Notes under the pieces: model-generated | The model's database searches: none | Seen by the model: the letters and a program-made list of their open reading frames with translations, nothing else | What the model was told of the DNA's origin: nothing | Origin: Salvelinus alpinus | Lineage: Eukaryota > Chordata > Actinopteri > Salmoniformes > Salmonidae | Assembly: GCF_045679555.1 (NCBI RefSeq) | Contig: NC_092091.1 | Coordinates: forward strand, 73,015,839-73,079,838 | DNA: 64,000 nt | Direction of reading: 5' to 3' | Position numbers and translations under genes: made by a program | In this document: piece by piece, positions 48,159-59,662 of the stretch | Position numbering within the stretch: position 1 is the stretch's first letter | How the letters are laid out: every line of letters starts with the position of its first letter

Positions 48159-48248
48159 CCTTCGATATCTCAGTTGCTAGAGCGGTGGACTGTAGGATAG
48201 TAAATAATTAAATTTTTAGGTCGCTGGTTCAAATCCTGCTCCCGGAGG
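48159..48248 (+). pseudogene. tRNA-Tyr-like decayed copy
   Basis: Third copy. It keeps the B box (ggttcaaatcc) and the intron position, but the acceptor stem is mismatched (ccttcga versus tcccggagg) and the D loop has changed (atctcagttgctag). Confidence 0.75.
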
Positions 48249-48424
48249 ATGTTTTTGTATTCATGTCATAAATGTAGCATGAGTCATCAAGATATTAAAA
48301 TGTTCACAATGACTTATAATATATTATTATAGTGGTATGGATAGAGTTGCAATGTAAAATCGTACGTATGTGCGATAACCTACTAAATTCATTGTGACAG
48401 GTTGCACAAGTCGCAAAAGTCTAG

Positions 48425-48496
48425 TTCCCTGACCGGGAATCGAACCCGGGCCGCGGCGGTGAGAGCGCCGAATCCTAACCACTAGACCACCAGGGA
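48425..48496 (-). tRNA. tRNA-Glu (CTC), array founder-like copy
   Basis: 72 nt; identical to the vertebrate consensus as I know it. Acceptor stem paired, loop CTCTCAC with anticodon CTC, A box tggtctagtgg, B box ggttcgattcc. On the minus strand a TTTT run follows within about 10 nt (plus-strand aaaa at 48416-48419), a normal RNA polymerase III stop. G9 form. Confidence 0.96.
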
Positions 48497-48540
48497 AGGA
48501 TACTCTGTGTAAAAAGGCCCACAATTTGAAATGGTACATA

Positions 48541-48981
48541 CAGTTGACGTCAGAAGTTTACATACACTTAGGTTGGAGTCATTAAAACTCGTTTGTCAAC
48601 CATTCCACACATTTCTTGTTAACAAACTATAGTTTTGGCAAGTCGGTTAGGACATCTACTTTGTGCATGACACAAGTAATTTTTCCAAAAATTGTTTACA
48701 GACAGATTATTTCACTTATGATTCAGTGTATCACAAATCCAGTGGGTCAGAAGTTTACAAACACTAGGTTGGCTGTGCCTTTAAACAACTTGGACAATGA
48801 CCAAAAATGATGTCCTGGCTTTAGAATCTTCTGATAGGCTAATTGACATAATTTGAGTCAATTGGAGGTGTACCTGTAGATGCATTTCATGGCCTGCCTT
48901 CAAACTCAGTGCCTCTTTGCTTGAGATCATGGGATTTTCAAAAGAAATCAGCCAAGACCTCAGAAATAAAATGTAGACCTC
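48541..48981 (+). mobile_element. Sleeping Beauty-type Tc1 left end (first of many)
   Basis: Starts at a TA with cagttgacgtcagaagttta. It holds the outer and inner direct repeats of an IR/DR left end (inner near 48745-48770) and runs to the first 15 transposase codons (ATG at about 48929), after which it is cut. The same fragment recurs in every 583-609-bp unit. The other units were not listed one by one; their positions follow from the tRNA coordinates. Confidence 0.9.
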
Positions 48982-49030
48982 GGAAGGACACTGCAGGGAA
49001 AATCATTTTGTAATTTGAAGAGGTACAGTG

Positions 49031-52000
49031 CATAGGCGGAAATCCCAGGGGGGACGGGGGGGACACGACCCCCCCATCTTGGGAAAAATATGATTTGTCC
49101 CCCCCAATATATCACTGTAAACATAACTATGTAATTTCAATAATATTAATAATACGCAATGAAAGCACTTGTGCTGGTTATAGACACTTAATAGCGCGTT
49201 TTTAAGTTTCAAAAGATTGCGACCCCCCCCGCCCTTTGCCTCACAATGGTTTGATCCACTGCCAGTTCTTTAGCTGGCAAGGTAATAGAGGGTTCGTAAC
49301 TACTGTCCGAAAGGGACATGTACGTAGCTGACGTGAGGTTAATCCAGTCAATCCATAGCAGGTCCATAGCAATGTTATTTATTTATTTTTATGTTGGCAG
49401 GGTTCGCACACTAGCTGAATTTGCAGAGCTAGCGCGCAAACTAAAGCAACATTAACTATCAAGCTAGCTAGTACCTATTCCATTTATGTGGCGTCGTCAA
49501 AGATGGAATCTTTGCTATCGTCAATTTAATCCAAGATCAGCATGCAGCTGTAGTGCTTCGACGTCCCTGTGATAAGGTTAGCGATAAACTGAAGTCCAAA
49601 CTGAACAGAACAGAACTACACTCTCTTCTACCATTGTCTTAAATATATATAATGGTCTCGTTGCAAAAGATAAATTGTCGCTAGTGAACTTTTGTATTTA
49701 TTTTTATTTCACCTTTATTTAACCAGGTAGCAAAGATTATAGCAAACACACAGAAACGGAATTGGTGCTCGCTAGCTTTACAAATTCAGCTATTGTTGGA
49801 AGCCAGCCAATATGAAACAAACTATTAAAATTACAAAAGGTTGCAGCATGTGTTGTGTAAATGTGTGTGTGTGCAGCTAGGCCAGCCAGCCAGGTAGAAA
49901 AATGGCAGAAAAAAGTAAGAAGACGGACATCAGAGTATTTGTCAGTACACCAAAACGCATAGTAAGAACTCTAGTAGCCTAATATCTCAAAGACTAGTTG
50001 ATAAAATGTTCATAAGAAATAAGTGAAATGCTAATGGGAATGTTTCACAATGATGTCATTAGGCAGAGCAGGCAACAGATGGCACACAGACAGCAGAGTT
50101 GGGGACAGATATGCAGGGACAGATTGGCAGAGACAGGGAGTCTCAGGTAAGTTTGTTGAGTCTTTGTTTGGCAACATTATGAAAGGTTCTCAATTTTTTT
50201 GACTTGTAAAATAGGGACATAATTGGAAAATGCCATGGATACCCCCACTCTCAACTTAAACTGGTGACTAAACTAAGATTTGTTTACGGCAATGGTATTG
50301 CTGTTGTGATTAATTGTGTAGTTTTGGGTACCGGTAGTTAGGAGTACGGCAAACACCTTATTTCTTTTCTAGGAGACAGACTGTGAGTCAGTTAGGGTGA
50401 TGAAAGGGAAAGAGCCAAGGAGAGAGACTTCAGAGGACAGTGTCACAGCCACGGCAGGACCAGGTGTCACCCTTGTTGCCAGCAGCACCAGTATAGGGGA
50501 CAGTGGCACAGCATTGTCCAGTTACCTCAGTGATGGCACAAAACCATATCAGCCACACCCACAATTTATAGAACCGCAAACTCTTGCCAACAGAGTGTTG
50601 ACGTTTCAAGAGAGATGGTTTCGCGATTTCCCCTGGCTACATTATAATCCATCAGTAAAAGGAGTGTTGTGTTTTCACTGGAGCCAAGGGTTTTCAAGCC
50701 AGCCATCTTTTGGCCAAAGAGCAGATGCTGCCTTCTTTAGTGCAGGATTTAGGAACTGGAGAAAAGCCATTGAAAAATTCACAGCACATCAAAACTGCCA
50801 AACCCACCGCCACTTTGTAATTGTAACAGCACACCAGCTAAATCCAATCAGTGTCCAGTTATCCAGCGCGTGGGGTAAACAGCAGGAGGACGCAAGGCAT
50901 TGCTTGATGAAAATTGTTAGTTCGGTGCGGCATGTAGTAAGACAGGGACAAGCCTTTAGAGGCCACACGGATGACAGTGGGAATTTATACCAGCTTTTGA
51001 AACTTAGGGCAGAAGAGGATGATCCCATTTTACTGAAGTGGTTAACAGAGCGTACCACAATGTACACAGGCCCCAAAGCACAGAATGAAATTCTGAACAT
51101 CATGGCCAATAGTCATTCGAGGCATTGCAGCTGAGATTAGGTCTCTTCCGATTGTACAATTTTCATTAATTGTTGATGGTACTCAAGATGTCTCTGGTGC
51201 TGAACAGGAGAATGTCTGTCTGCGTTATGTTGACCATGACCATGTCCCTCACAAGGAGTTTATTGGGCTATACAGGGTGTCGGAGACAACAGGCGAGGGC
51301 ATTGCGAAAGTGGCAACTGATGTGTTGTTGAGGAAACCCGCAAACATATGCTCGGTTCTTTTGTTCAGTAGTGTGTATAGCAGTGGTTCTCAACCTTTTT
51401 GGTGTACTGGAACCCCTGCATATTTTGAGGCAAGGCAGGCAAGGTTTTGAGCGGTCCTCAGGGACCTCCACCCCCTCTATATTATATGTAAACTTACTGG
51501 AAACCTTGTGGTACTGACTACATTCATTACACTTTTTTATTTCACGGACCCCTTGCAATTAGTCCATGGACCCCTGTTTGAGAACCCCTGGTGTAATTGA
51601 TATTTGTTCTTTTGTTTAGTAATTTTCAGTACACTTACAAATTATTTATTTCATGTTATTTTATTTAAAATAGCATACTTTGTGCGACATACTTGTCCAT
51701 AGCTGCTGTTTGAAGAGTTGAGACACTGACTGAAGGATATTTTGTTTGATTTATTTGGGTTTTTCATTGAAGTAGTTATTTTGCTTTTAGAACTGTACTT
51801 ATTTTAAGCTTTTTGTTCTTGCAAAGATATTGTAGTAGACTCAGGCCAGGTGCACATATTTAATGACTATATAAATGTATCAGAAAAAGTCAAATTAAAA
51901 GGTCAATTCAATACGGAGACCAACTTTGTGATGGTTCTCAATGGAGATTCTTTTAGATGTGATCACACCATGTTCATTGTATTTATGAAAACTACACCCA

Positions 52001-52347
52001 TACAGTGTACAGTACCATTGTCACCTACTGACCTTTCTTGATATTGCTGGTTGTAAGTACGAATACCTGCATACATACTGGACTGGTAAGGAGCACTGCT
52101 ATAACTATTATTAGTAGTAGAATTATAATGATTTAAACATTTGAACAAGTTGGGAAAACCCTTCAGTTAACTACTGTACCTATCAATTATCCAGTTGTAG
52201 GAATTATGGTTCCTCAATATACATTTAACATATAACAACGTATACTATGTGTTACAGCACTACTTTTGGTGTCCCCCTCAGGAATTGCTCTTGAGAAAAT
52301 GTAATGTAATTGTCCCCTCCAAGGTTGATATCAGATTTCCGCCCCTG
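49031..52347 (+). mobile_element. hAT transposon (3317 bp) inserted in the tRNA array
   Basis: Terminal repeats cataggcggaaatc (left) and, inverted, caggggcggaaatc (right). Exact 8-bp target duplication gtacagtg at 49023-49030 and 52348-52355. It contains a plus-strand open frame 50397-51134 (HPQFIEPQTLANRVLTFQER WFRD segment, WLHYNPSVKGVLCFHW: TTF-type zinc finger and start of a hAT transposase). After a one-base frameshift this continues as AAEIRSLPIVQFSLIVDGTQ and then RYVDHDHVPHKEFIGLYRV. The rest of the transposase is missing, and a 210-bp MITE interrupts at 51381. A 34-base LINE-tail scrap lies at 49693-49727. Non-autonomous now. Confidence 0.9.
51381..51590. mobile_element. hAT-type MITE nested in the hAT element
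   Basis: Ends cagtggttctcaac and, inverted, caggggttctcaaac. It interrupts the transposase remnant. The flanks gtgtatag and gtgtaatt are a degraded 8-bp duplication. Confidence 0.75.
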
Positions 52348-52356
52348 GTACAGTGA

Positions 52357-52428
52357 TTCCGTGACCGGGAATCGAACCCGGGCCGCGGCGGTGAGAGCAC
52401 CGAACCCTAACCACTAGACAACCAGGGA
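52357..52428 (-). tRNA. tRNA-Glu (CTC), mutated copy
   Basis: Anticodon CTC kept. Changes: an acceptor-stem mismatch (ttccgt for ttccct on plus), a weakened anticodon-stem pair (gcaccg), a change in the D/anticodon border and T9. Probably weak or non-functional. It lies next to the right end of the hAT insertion. Confidence 0.8.
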
Positions 52429-52939
52429 AGGATATTGAAATGGTACATACAGTTGAAGTCTGAAGTTTACATACACTTAGGTTGGAGTCATTAAAACTCG
52501 TTTGTCAACCATTCCACACATTTCTTGTTAACAAACTATAGTTTTGGCAAGTCGGTTAGGACATCTACTTTGTGCATGACACAAGTAATTTTCCAAAAAT
52601 TGTTTACAGACAGATTATTTCACTTATAATTCAGTGTATCACAAATCCAGTGGGTCAGAAGTTTACAAACACTAGGTTGGCTGTGACTTTAAACAACTTG
52701 GACAATGACCAAAAATGATGTCCTGGCTTTAGAATCTTCTGATAGGCTAATTGACATAATTTGAGTCAATTGGAGGTGTACCTGTAGATGTATTTCATGG
52801 CCTGCCTTCAAACTCAGTGCCTCTTTGCTTGAGATCATGGGATTTTCAAAAGAAATCAGCCAAGACCTCAGAAATAAAATGTAGACCTCGGAAGGACACT
52901 GCAGGGAAAATCATTTTGTAATTTGAAGAGGTACAGTGA

Positions 52940-53011
52940 TTCCCTGACCGGGAATCGAACCCGGGCCGCGGCGGTGAGAGCGCCGAATCCTAACCACTAG
53001 ACAACCAGGGA
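52940..53011 (-). tRNA. tRNA-Glu (CTC)
   Basis: Consensus sequence except T at position 9 (plus-strand gacaacc). Both internal promoter boxes intact. Confidence 0.9.
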
Positions 53012-53056
53012 AGGATACTGCAATTCAAATTGCTTCACAATTTGAAATGGTACATA

Positions 53057-54052
53057 CAGTTGAAGTCTGAAGTTTACATACACTTAGGTTGGAGTCATTA
53101 AAACTCGTTTGTCAACCATTCCACAGATTTCTTGTTAACAAACTATAGTTTTGGCAAGTCGGTTAGGACATCTACTTTGTGCATGACACAAGTAATTTTC
53201 CAAAAATTGTTTACAGACAGATTATTTCACTTATAATTCAGTGTATCACAAATCCAGTGGGTCAGAAGTTTACAAACACTAGGTTGGCTGTGCCTTTAAA
53301 CAACTTGGACAATGACCAAAAATGATGTCCTGGCTTTAGAATCTTCTGATAGGCTAATTGACATAATTTGAGTCAATTGGAGGTGTACCTGTAGATGTAT
53401 TTCATGGCCTGCCTTCAAACTCAGTGCCTCTTTGCTTGAGATCATGGGATTTTCAAAAGAAATCAGCCAAGACCTCAGAAATAAAATGTAGACCTCCACA
53501 AGTCTGGTTCATCCTTGGGAGCAATTTCCAAACGCCTGAAGGTACCACGTTCCTCTGTACAAGCAATAGTATGCAAAACAACAGCAAAGGACCTTGTGAA
53601 GATGCTGGAGGAAACAGGTACAAAAGTATAAGTCTGGTTCATCCTTGGGAGCAATTTCCAAACGCCTGAAGGTACCACGTTCCTCTGTACAAGCAATAGT
53701 ATGCAAAACAACAGCAAAGGACCTTGTGAAGATGCTGGAGGAAACAGGTACAAAAGTATCTACAGTGAAACGAGTCCTATATCGACATAACCTGAAAGGC
53801 CGCTGAGCAAGGAAGAAGCTACTGCTCGAAAACCGCCATAAAAATGCCAGACTACAGTTTGGGGACAAAGATCCTACTTTTTGGAGAAATGTCCTCTGGT
53901 CTGATGAAACAAAAATAGAAGTGTTTGGCCATATTGACCATTGTTATGTTTGGAGGAGAAAGGGGGTGTCTTGCAAGCCGAAGAACACCATCCCAACCGT
54001 GAAGCACAGGAGTGGCAGCATCATGTTGTGGGGGTGCAGGAGAGACTGGTGC
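53057..54052 (+). mobile_element. Sleeping Beauty-type transposon with internal transposase segment
   Basis: Left IR/DR, transposase start, then an internal coding stretch not present in short units: GAISKRLKVPRSSVQ (helix-turn-helix), AKDLVKMLEETGTKVSTVKRV, RHNLKGR, TFWRNVLWSDETKIEVFG (first catalytic aspartate) and NTIPTVKHRSGSIMLWGC. A 130-bp block (53501-53630) is repeated in tandem at 53631-53760. The right part of the transposase and the right end are missing. Inactive. Confidence 0.9.
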
Positions 54053-54071
54053 ACCACTAGAACACCAGGGA
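54053..54071 (-). pseudogene. 19-base tRNA-Glu remnant fused to transposase
   Basis: accactagaacaccaggga is the 5' end of tRNA-Glu (minus strand), with one change, joined directly to the broken transposase. It marks where the transposon and a tRNA unit were joined. Confidence 0.8.
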
Positions 54072-54180
54072 AGGACACTGCAGGGCAAATGGTTTTGTAA
54101 TTTGAAGTGGTACATATGTGCGATAACCTACTAAATTCATGGTGACAGGTTGCACAAGTAAACAAGTCGCAAAAGACTAG

Positions 54181-54252
54181 TTCCCTGACCGGGAATCGAA
54201 CCCGGGCCGCGGCGGTGAGAGCACCGAATCCTAACCACTAGACCACCAGGGA
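54181..54252 (-). tRNA. tRNA-Glu (CTC) with nearby terminator
   Basis: G9 form with one change in the anticodon stem (gcaccg). The founder-type downstream flank is kept, including TTTT (minus) within about 10 nt (plus aaaa at 54171-54174). Confidence 0.9.
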
Positions 54253-54788
54253 AGGATACTGCAGTGCAAATTGGTCCACAATTTGAAATGGTACATACAG
54301 TTGAAGTCTGAAGTTTACATAAACTTAGGTTGGAGTCATTAAAACTCGTTTGTCAACCATTCTACACATTTCTTGTAAACAAACTATAGTTTTGGCCAAT
54401 CGGGTCGGACATCTACTTTGTGCATGACACAAGTAATTTTTCCAAAAATTGTTTACAGACAGATTATTTCACTTATGATTCAGTGTATCACAAATCCAGT
54501 GGGTCAGAAGTTTACAAACACTAGGTTGGCTGTGCCTTTAAACAACTTGGAAAATGACCAAAAATGATGTCCTGGCTTTAGAATCTTCTGATAGGCTAAT
54601 TGACATAATTTGAGTCAATTGGAGGTGTACCTGTAGATGTATTTCATGGCCTGCCTTCAAACTCAGTGCCTCTTTGCTTGAGATCATGGGATTTTCAAAA
54701 GAAATCAGCCAAGACCTCAGAAATAAAATGTAGACCTCGGAAGGACACTGCAGGGAAAATCATTTTGTAATTTGAAGAGGTACAGTGA

Positions 54789-54860
54789 TTCCCTGACCGG
54801 GAATCGAACCCGGGCCGCGGCGGTGAGAGCGCCGAATCCTAACCACTAGACAACCAGGGA
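54789..54860 (-). tRNA. tRNA-Glu (CTC)
   Basis: Consensus body with T9. The nearest TTTT on the minus strand is about 30 nt downstream. Confidence 0.9.
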
Positions 54861-55395
54861 AGGATACTGCAATTCAAATTGATTCACAATTTGAAATGGT
54901 ACATACAGTTGAAGTCTGAAGTTTACATACACTTAGGTTGGAGTCATTAAAACTCGTTTGTCAACCATTCTACACATTTCTTGTAAACAAACTATAGTTT
55001 TGGCCAATCGGGTCGGACATCTACTTTGTGCATGACACAAGTAATTTTTCCAAAATTTTTTACAGACAGATTATTTCACTTATGATTCAGTGTATCACAA
55101 ATCCAGTGGGTCAGAAGTTTACAAACACTAGGTTGGCTGTGCCTTTAAACAACTTGGAAAATGACCAAAAATGATGTCCTGGCCTTAGAATCTTCTGATA
55201 GGCTAATTGACATAATTTGAGTCAATTGGAGGTGTACCTGTAGATGTATTTCATGGCCTGCCTTCAAACTCAGTGCCTCTTTGCTTGAGATCATGGGATT
55301 TTCAAAAGAAATCAGCCAAGACCTCAGAAATAAAATGTAGACCTCGGAAGGACACTGCAGGGAAAATCATTTTGTAATTTGAAGAGGTACAGTGA

Positions 55396-55467
55396 TTCCC
55401 TGACCGGGAATCGAACCCGGGCCACGGCGGTGAGAGCACCGAATCCTAACCACTAGACAACCAGGGA
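55396..55467 (-). tRNA. tRNA-Glu (CTC), variant
   Basis: T9, the anticodon-stem change gcaccg, and a change near the variable loop (gggccacgg). Probably a weaker gene. Confidence 0.82.
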
Positions 55468-55512
55468 AGGATACTGCAATTCAAATTGCTTCACAATTTG
55501 AAATGGTACATA

Positions 55513-56378
55513 CAGTTGAAGTCTGAAGTTTACATACACTTAGGTTGGAGTCATTAAAACTCGTTTGTCAACCATTCCACACATTTCTTGTTAACAAACT
55601 ATAGTTTTGGCAAGTCGGTTAGGACATCTACTTTGTGCATGACACAAGTAATTTTCCAAAAATTGTTTACAGACAGATTATTTCACTTATAATTCAGTGT
55701 ATCACAAATCCAGTGGGTCAGAAGTTTACAAACACTAGGTTGGCTGTGCCTTTAAACAACTTGGACAATGACCAAAAATGATGTCCTGGCTTTAGAATCT
55801 TCTGATAGGCTAATTGACATAATTTGAGTCAATTGGAGGTGTACCTGTAGATGTATTTCATGGCCTGCCTTCAAACTCAGTGCCTCTTTGCTTGAGATCA
55901 TGGGATTTTCAAAAGAAATCAGCCAAGACCTCAGAAATAAAATGTAGACCTCCACAAGTCTGGTTCATCCTTGGGAGCAATTTCCAAACGCCTGAAGGTA
56001 CCACGTTCCTCTGTACAAGCAATAGTATGCAAAACAACAGCAAAGGACCTTGTGAAGATGCTGGAGGAAACAGGTACAAAAGTATCTACAGTGAAACGAG
56101 TCCTATATCGACATAACCTGAAAGGCCGCTGAGCAAGGAAGAAGCTACTGCTCGAAAACCGCCATAAAAATGCCAGACTACAGTTTGGGGACAAAGATCC
56201 TACTTTTTGGAGAAATGTCCTCTGGTCTGATGAAACAAAAATAGAAGTGTTTGGCCATATTGACCATTGTTATGTTTGGAGGAGAAAGGGGGTGTCTTGC
56301 AAGCCGAAGAACACCATCCCAACCGTGAAGCACAGGAGTGGCAGCATCATGTTGTGGGGGTGCAGGAGAGACTGGTGC
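55513..56378 (+). mobile_element. Sleeping Beauty-type transposon with internal transposase segment
   Basis: Near-identical to 53057-54052 but without the 130-bp tandem duplication. The same right truncation point is followed by the same tRNA remnant, so both descend from one duplicated block. Confidence 0.9.
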
Positions 56379-56397
56379 ACCACTAGAACACCAGGGA
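56379..56397 (-). pseudogene. 19-base tRNA-Glu remnant fused to transposase
   Basis: Same remnant as 54053-54071. Confidence 0.8.
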
Positions 56398-56506
56398 AGG
56401 ACACTGCAGGGCAAATGGTTTTGTAATTTGAAGTGGTACATATGTGCGATAACCTACTAAATTCATGGTGACAGGTTGCACAAGTAAACAAGTCGCAAAA
56501 GACTAG

Positions 56507-56578
56507 TTCCCTGACCGGGAATCGAACCCGGGCCGCGGCGGTGAGAGCGCCGAATCCTAACCACTAGACCACCAGGGA
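56507..56578 (-). tRNA. tRNA-Glu (CTC) with nearby terminator
   Basis: Consensus G9 form. The founder-type flank with TTTT (minus) follows within about 10 nt (plus aaaa at 56497-56500). One of the best candidates for full activity. Confidence 0.95.
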
Positions 56579-57114
56579 AGGATACTGCAGTGCAAATTGG
56601 TCCACAATTTGAAATGGTACATACAGTTGAAGTCTGAAGTTTACATAAACTTAGGTTGGAGTCATTAAAACTCGTTTGTCAACCATTCTACACATTTCTT
56701 GTAAACAAACTATAGTTTTGGCAAATCGGTTAGGACATCTACTTTGTGCATGACACAAGTAATTTTTCCAAAAAATGTTTACAGACAGATTATTTCACTT
56801 ATGATTCAGTGTATCACAAATCCAGTGGGTCAGAAGTTTACAAACACTAGGTTGGCTGTGACTTTAAACAACTTGGACAATGACCAAAAATGATGTCCTG
56901 GCTTTAGAATCTTCTGATAGGCTAATTGACATAATTTGAGTCAATTGGAGGTGTACCTGTAGATGTATTTCATGGCCTGCCTTCAAACTCAGTGCCTCTT
57001 TGCTTGAGATCATGGGATTTTCAAAAGAAATCAGCCAAGACCTCAGAAATAAAATGTAGACCTCGGAAGGACACTGCAGGGGAAATCATTTTGTAATTTG
57101 AAGAGGTACAGTGA

Positions 57115-57186
57115 TTCCCTGACCGGGAATCGAATCCGGGCCGCGGCGGTGAGAGCGCCGAATCCTAACCACTAGACAACCAGGGA
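57115..57186 (-). tRNA. tRNA-Glu (CTC), T-stem variant
   Basis: T9 plus a change in the T stem (plus cgaatccggg, giving A for the conserved G at the end of the T stem), which should weaken the fold and the B box. Confidence 0.82.
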
Positions 57187-57284
57187 AGGATACTGCAATT
57201 CAAATTGCTTCACAATTTGAAATGGTACATACAGTTGAAGTCTGAAGTTTACATACACTTAGGTTGGAGTCATTAAAACTCGTT

Positions 57285-57384
57285 NNNNNNNNNNNNNNNN
57301 NNNNNNNNNNNNNNNNNNNNNNNNNNNNNNNNNNNNNNNNNNNNNNNNNNNNNNNNNNNNNNNNNNNNNNNNNNNNNNNNNNNN
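57285..57384. other. Assembly gap (100 N) inside the array
   Basis: Starts within the transposon left end and ends inside a tRNA. If only one 608-bp unit is missing, the true gap is about 480 bases; it could be many units. Confidence 0.99.
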
Positions 57385-57410
57385 AATCCTAACCACTAGA
57401 CAACCAGGGA
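57385..57410 (-). tRNA. tRNA-Glu, partial (cut by gap)
   Basis: Only the 5' 26 bases of the gene (D arm side) are visible right of the gap. Confidence 0.8.
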
Positions 57411-57946
57411 AGGATACTGCAATTCAAATTGTTTCACAATTTGAAATGGTACATACAGTTGAAGTCTGAAGTTTACATACACTTAGGTTGGAGTCATTAA
57501 AACTCGTTTGTCAACCATTCCACACATTTCTTGTTAACAAACTATAGTTTTGGCAAGTCGGTTAGGACATCGACTTTGTGCATGACACAAGTCATTTTTC
57601 CAAAAATTGTTTACAGACAGATTATTTCACTTATAATTCAGTGTATCACAAATCCAGTGGGTCAGAAGTTTAAAAACACTAGGTTGGCTGTGCCTTTAAA
57701 CAACTTGGACAATGACCAAAAATGATGTCCTGGCTTTAGAATCTTCTGATAGGCTAATTGACATAATTTGAGTCAATTGGAGGTGTACCTGTAGATGTAT
57801 TTCATGGCCTGCCTTCAAACTCGGTGCCTCTTTGCTTGAGATCGTGGGATTTTCAAAAGGAATCAGCCAAGACCTCAGAAATAAAATGTAGACCTCGGAA
57901 GGACACTGCAGGGCAAATCATTTTGTAATTTGAAGAGGTACAGATA

Positions 57947-58018
57947 TTCCCTGACCGGGAATCGAACCCGGGCCGCGGCGGTGAGAGCGCCGAATCCTAA
58001 CCACTAGACAACCAGGGA
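57947..58018 (-). tRNA. tRNA-Glu (CTC), first of the 822-bp repeats
   Basis: Consensus body with T9. On the minus strand no TTTT occurs until about 60 nt downstream. Confidence 0.92.
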
Positions 58019-58159
58019 AGGATACTGCAATTCAAATTGCTTCACAATTTGAAATGGTACATACAGTTGAAGAAATCAGCCAAGACCTCAGAAATAAAAT
58101 GTAGACCTCGGAAGGACACTGCAGGGCAAATCATTTTGTAATTTGAAGAGGTACAGATA

Positions 58160-58231
58160 TTCCCTGACCGGGAATCGAACCCGGGCCGCGGCGGTGAGAG
58201 CGCCGAATCCTAACCACTAGACCACCAGGGA
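58160..58231 (-). tRNA. tRNA-Glu (CTC)
   Basis: Consensus G9 form, 213 bp after the previous copy. No TTTT within about 60 nt downstream. Confidence 0.92.
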
Positions 58232-58768
58232 AGGATACTACAATTCAAATTGTTTCACAATTTGAAATGGTACATACAGTTGAAGTCTGAAGCTTACATA
58301 CACTTAGGTTGGAGTCATTAAAACTCGTTTGTCAACCATTCCACACATTTCTTGTTAACAAACTATAGTTTTGGCAAGTCGGTTAGGACATCTACTTTGT
58401 GCATGACACAAGTCATTTCTCCAAAAATTGTTTACAGACAGATTATTTCACTTAAAATTCAGTGTATCACAAATCCAGTGGGTCAGAAGTTTACAAACAC
58501 TAGGTTGGCTGTGCCTTTAAACAACTTGGACAATGACCAAAAATGATGTCCTGGCTTTAGAATCTTCTGATAGGCTAATTGACATAATTTGAGTCAATTG
58601 GAGGTGTACCTGTAGATGTATTTCATGGCCTGCCTTCAAACTCAGTGCCTCTTTGCTTGAGATCATGGGATTTTCAAAAGAAATCAGCCAAGACCTCAGA
58701 AATAAAATGTACGCCTCGGAAGGACACTGCAGGGCAAATCATTTTGTAATTTATAAGAGGTACAGATA

Positions 58769-58840
58769 TTCCCTGACCGGGAATCGAACCCGGGCCGCGG
58801 CGGTGAGAGCGCCGAATCCTAACCACTAGACAACCAGGGA
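58769..58840 (-). tRNA. tRNA-Glu (CTC)
   Basis: T9 form. The downstream flank has ttataagagg in place of ttgaagagg. No close TTTT. Confidence 0.92.
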
Positions 58841-58981
58841 AGGATACTGCAATCCAAATTGCTTCACAATTTGAAATGGTACATACAGTTGAAGAAATCA
58901 GCCAAGACCTCAGAAATAAAATGTAGACCTCGGAAGGACACTGCAGGGCAAATCGTTTCGTACTTTGAAGTTGTACAGATA

Positions 58982-59053
58982 TTCCCTGACCGGGAATCGA
59001 ACCCGGGCCGCGGCGGTGAGAGCGCCGAATCCTAACCACTAGACAACCAGGGA
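58982..59053 (-). tRNA. tRNA-Glu (CTC)
   Basis: T9 form with type B flank (cgtttcgtactttgaagttg). Confidence 0.92.
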
Positions 59054-59590
59054 AGGATACTGCAATTCAAATTGCTTCACAATTTGAAATGGTACATACA
59101 GTTGAAGTCTGAAGCTTACATACACTTAGGTTGGAGTCATTAAAACTCGTTTGTCAACCATTCCACACATTTCTTGTTAACAAACTATAGTTTTGGCAAG
59201 TCGGTTAGGACATCTACTTTGTGCATGACACAAGTCATTTCTCCAAAAATTGTTTACAGACAGATTATTTCACTTATAATTCAGTGTATCACAAATCCAG
59301 TGGGTCAGAAGTTTACAAACACTAGGTTGGCTGTGCCTTTAAACAACTTGGACAATGACCAAAAATGATGTCCTGGCTTTAGAATCTTCTGATAGGCTAA
59401 TTGACATAATTTGAGTCAATTGGAGGTGTACCTGTAGATGTATTTCATGGCCTGCCTTCAAACTCGGTGCCTCTTTGCTTGAGATCGTGGGATTTTCAAA
59501 AGGAATCAGCCAAGACCTCAGAAATAAAATGTAGACCTCGGAAGGACACTGCAGGGCAAATCATTTTGTAATTTATAAGAGGTACAGATA

Positions 59591-59662
59591 TTCCCTGACC
59601 GGGAATCGAACCCGGGCCGCGGCGGTGAGAGCGCCGAATCCTAACCACTAGACAACCAGGGA
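59591..59662 (-). tRNA. tRNA-Glu (CTC)
   Basis: T9 form in a 609-bp unit. Confidence 0.92.
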
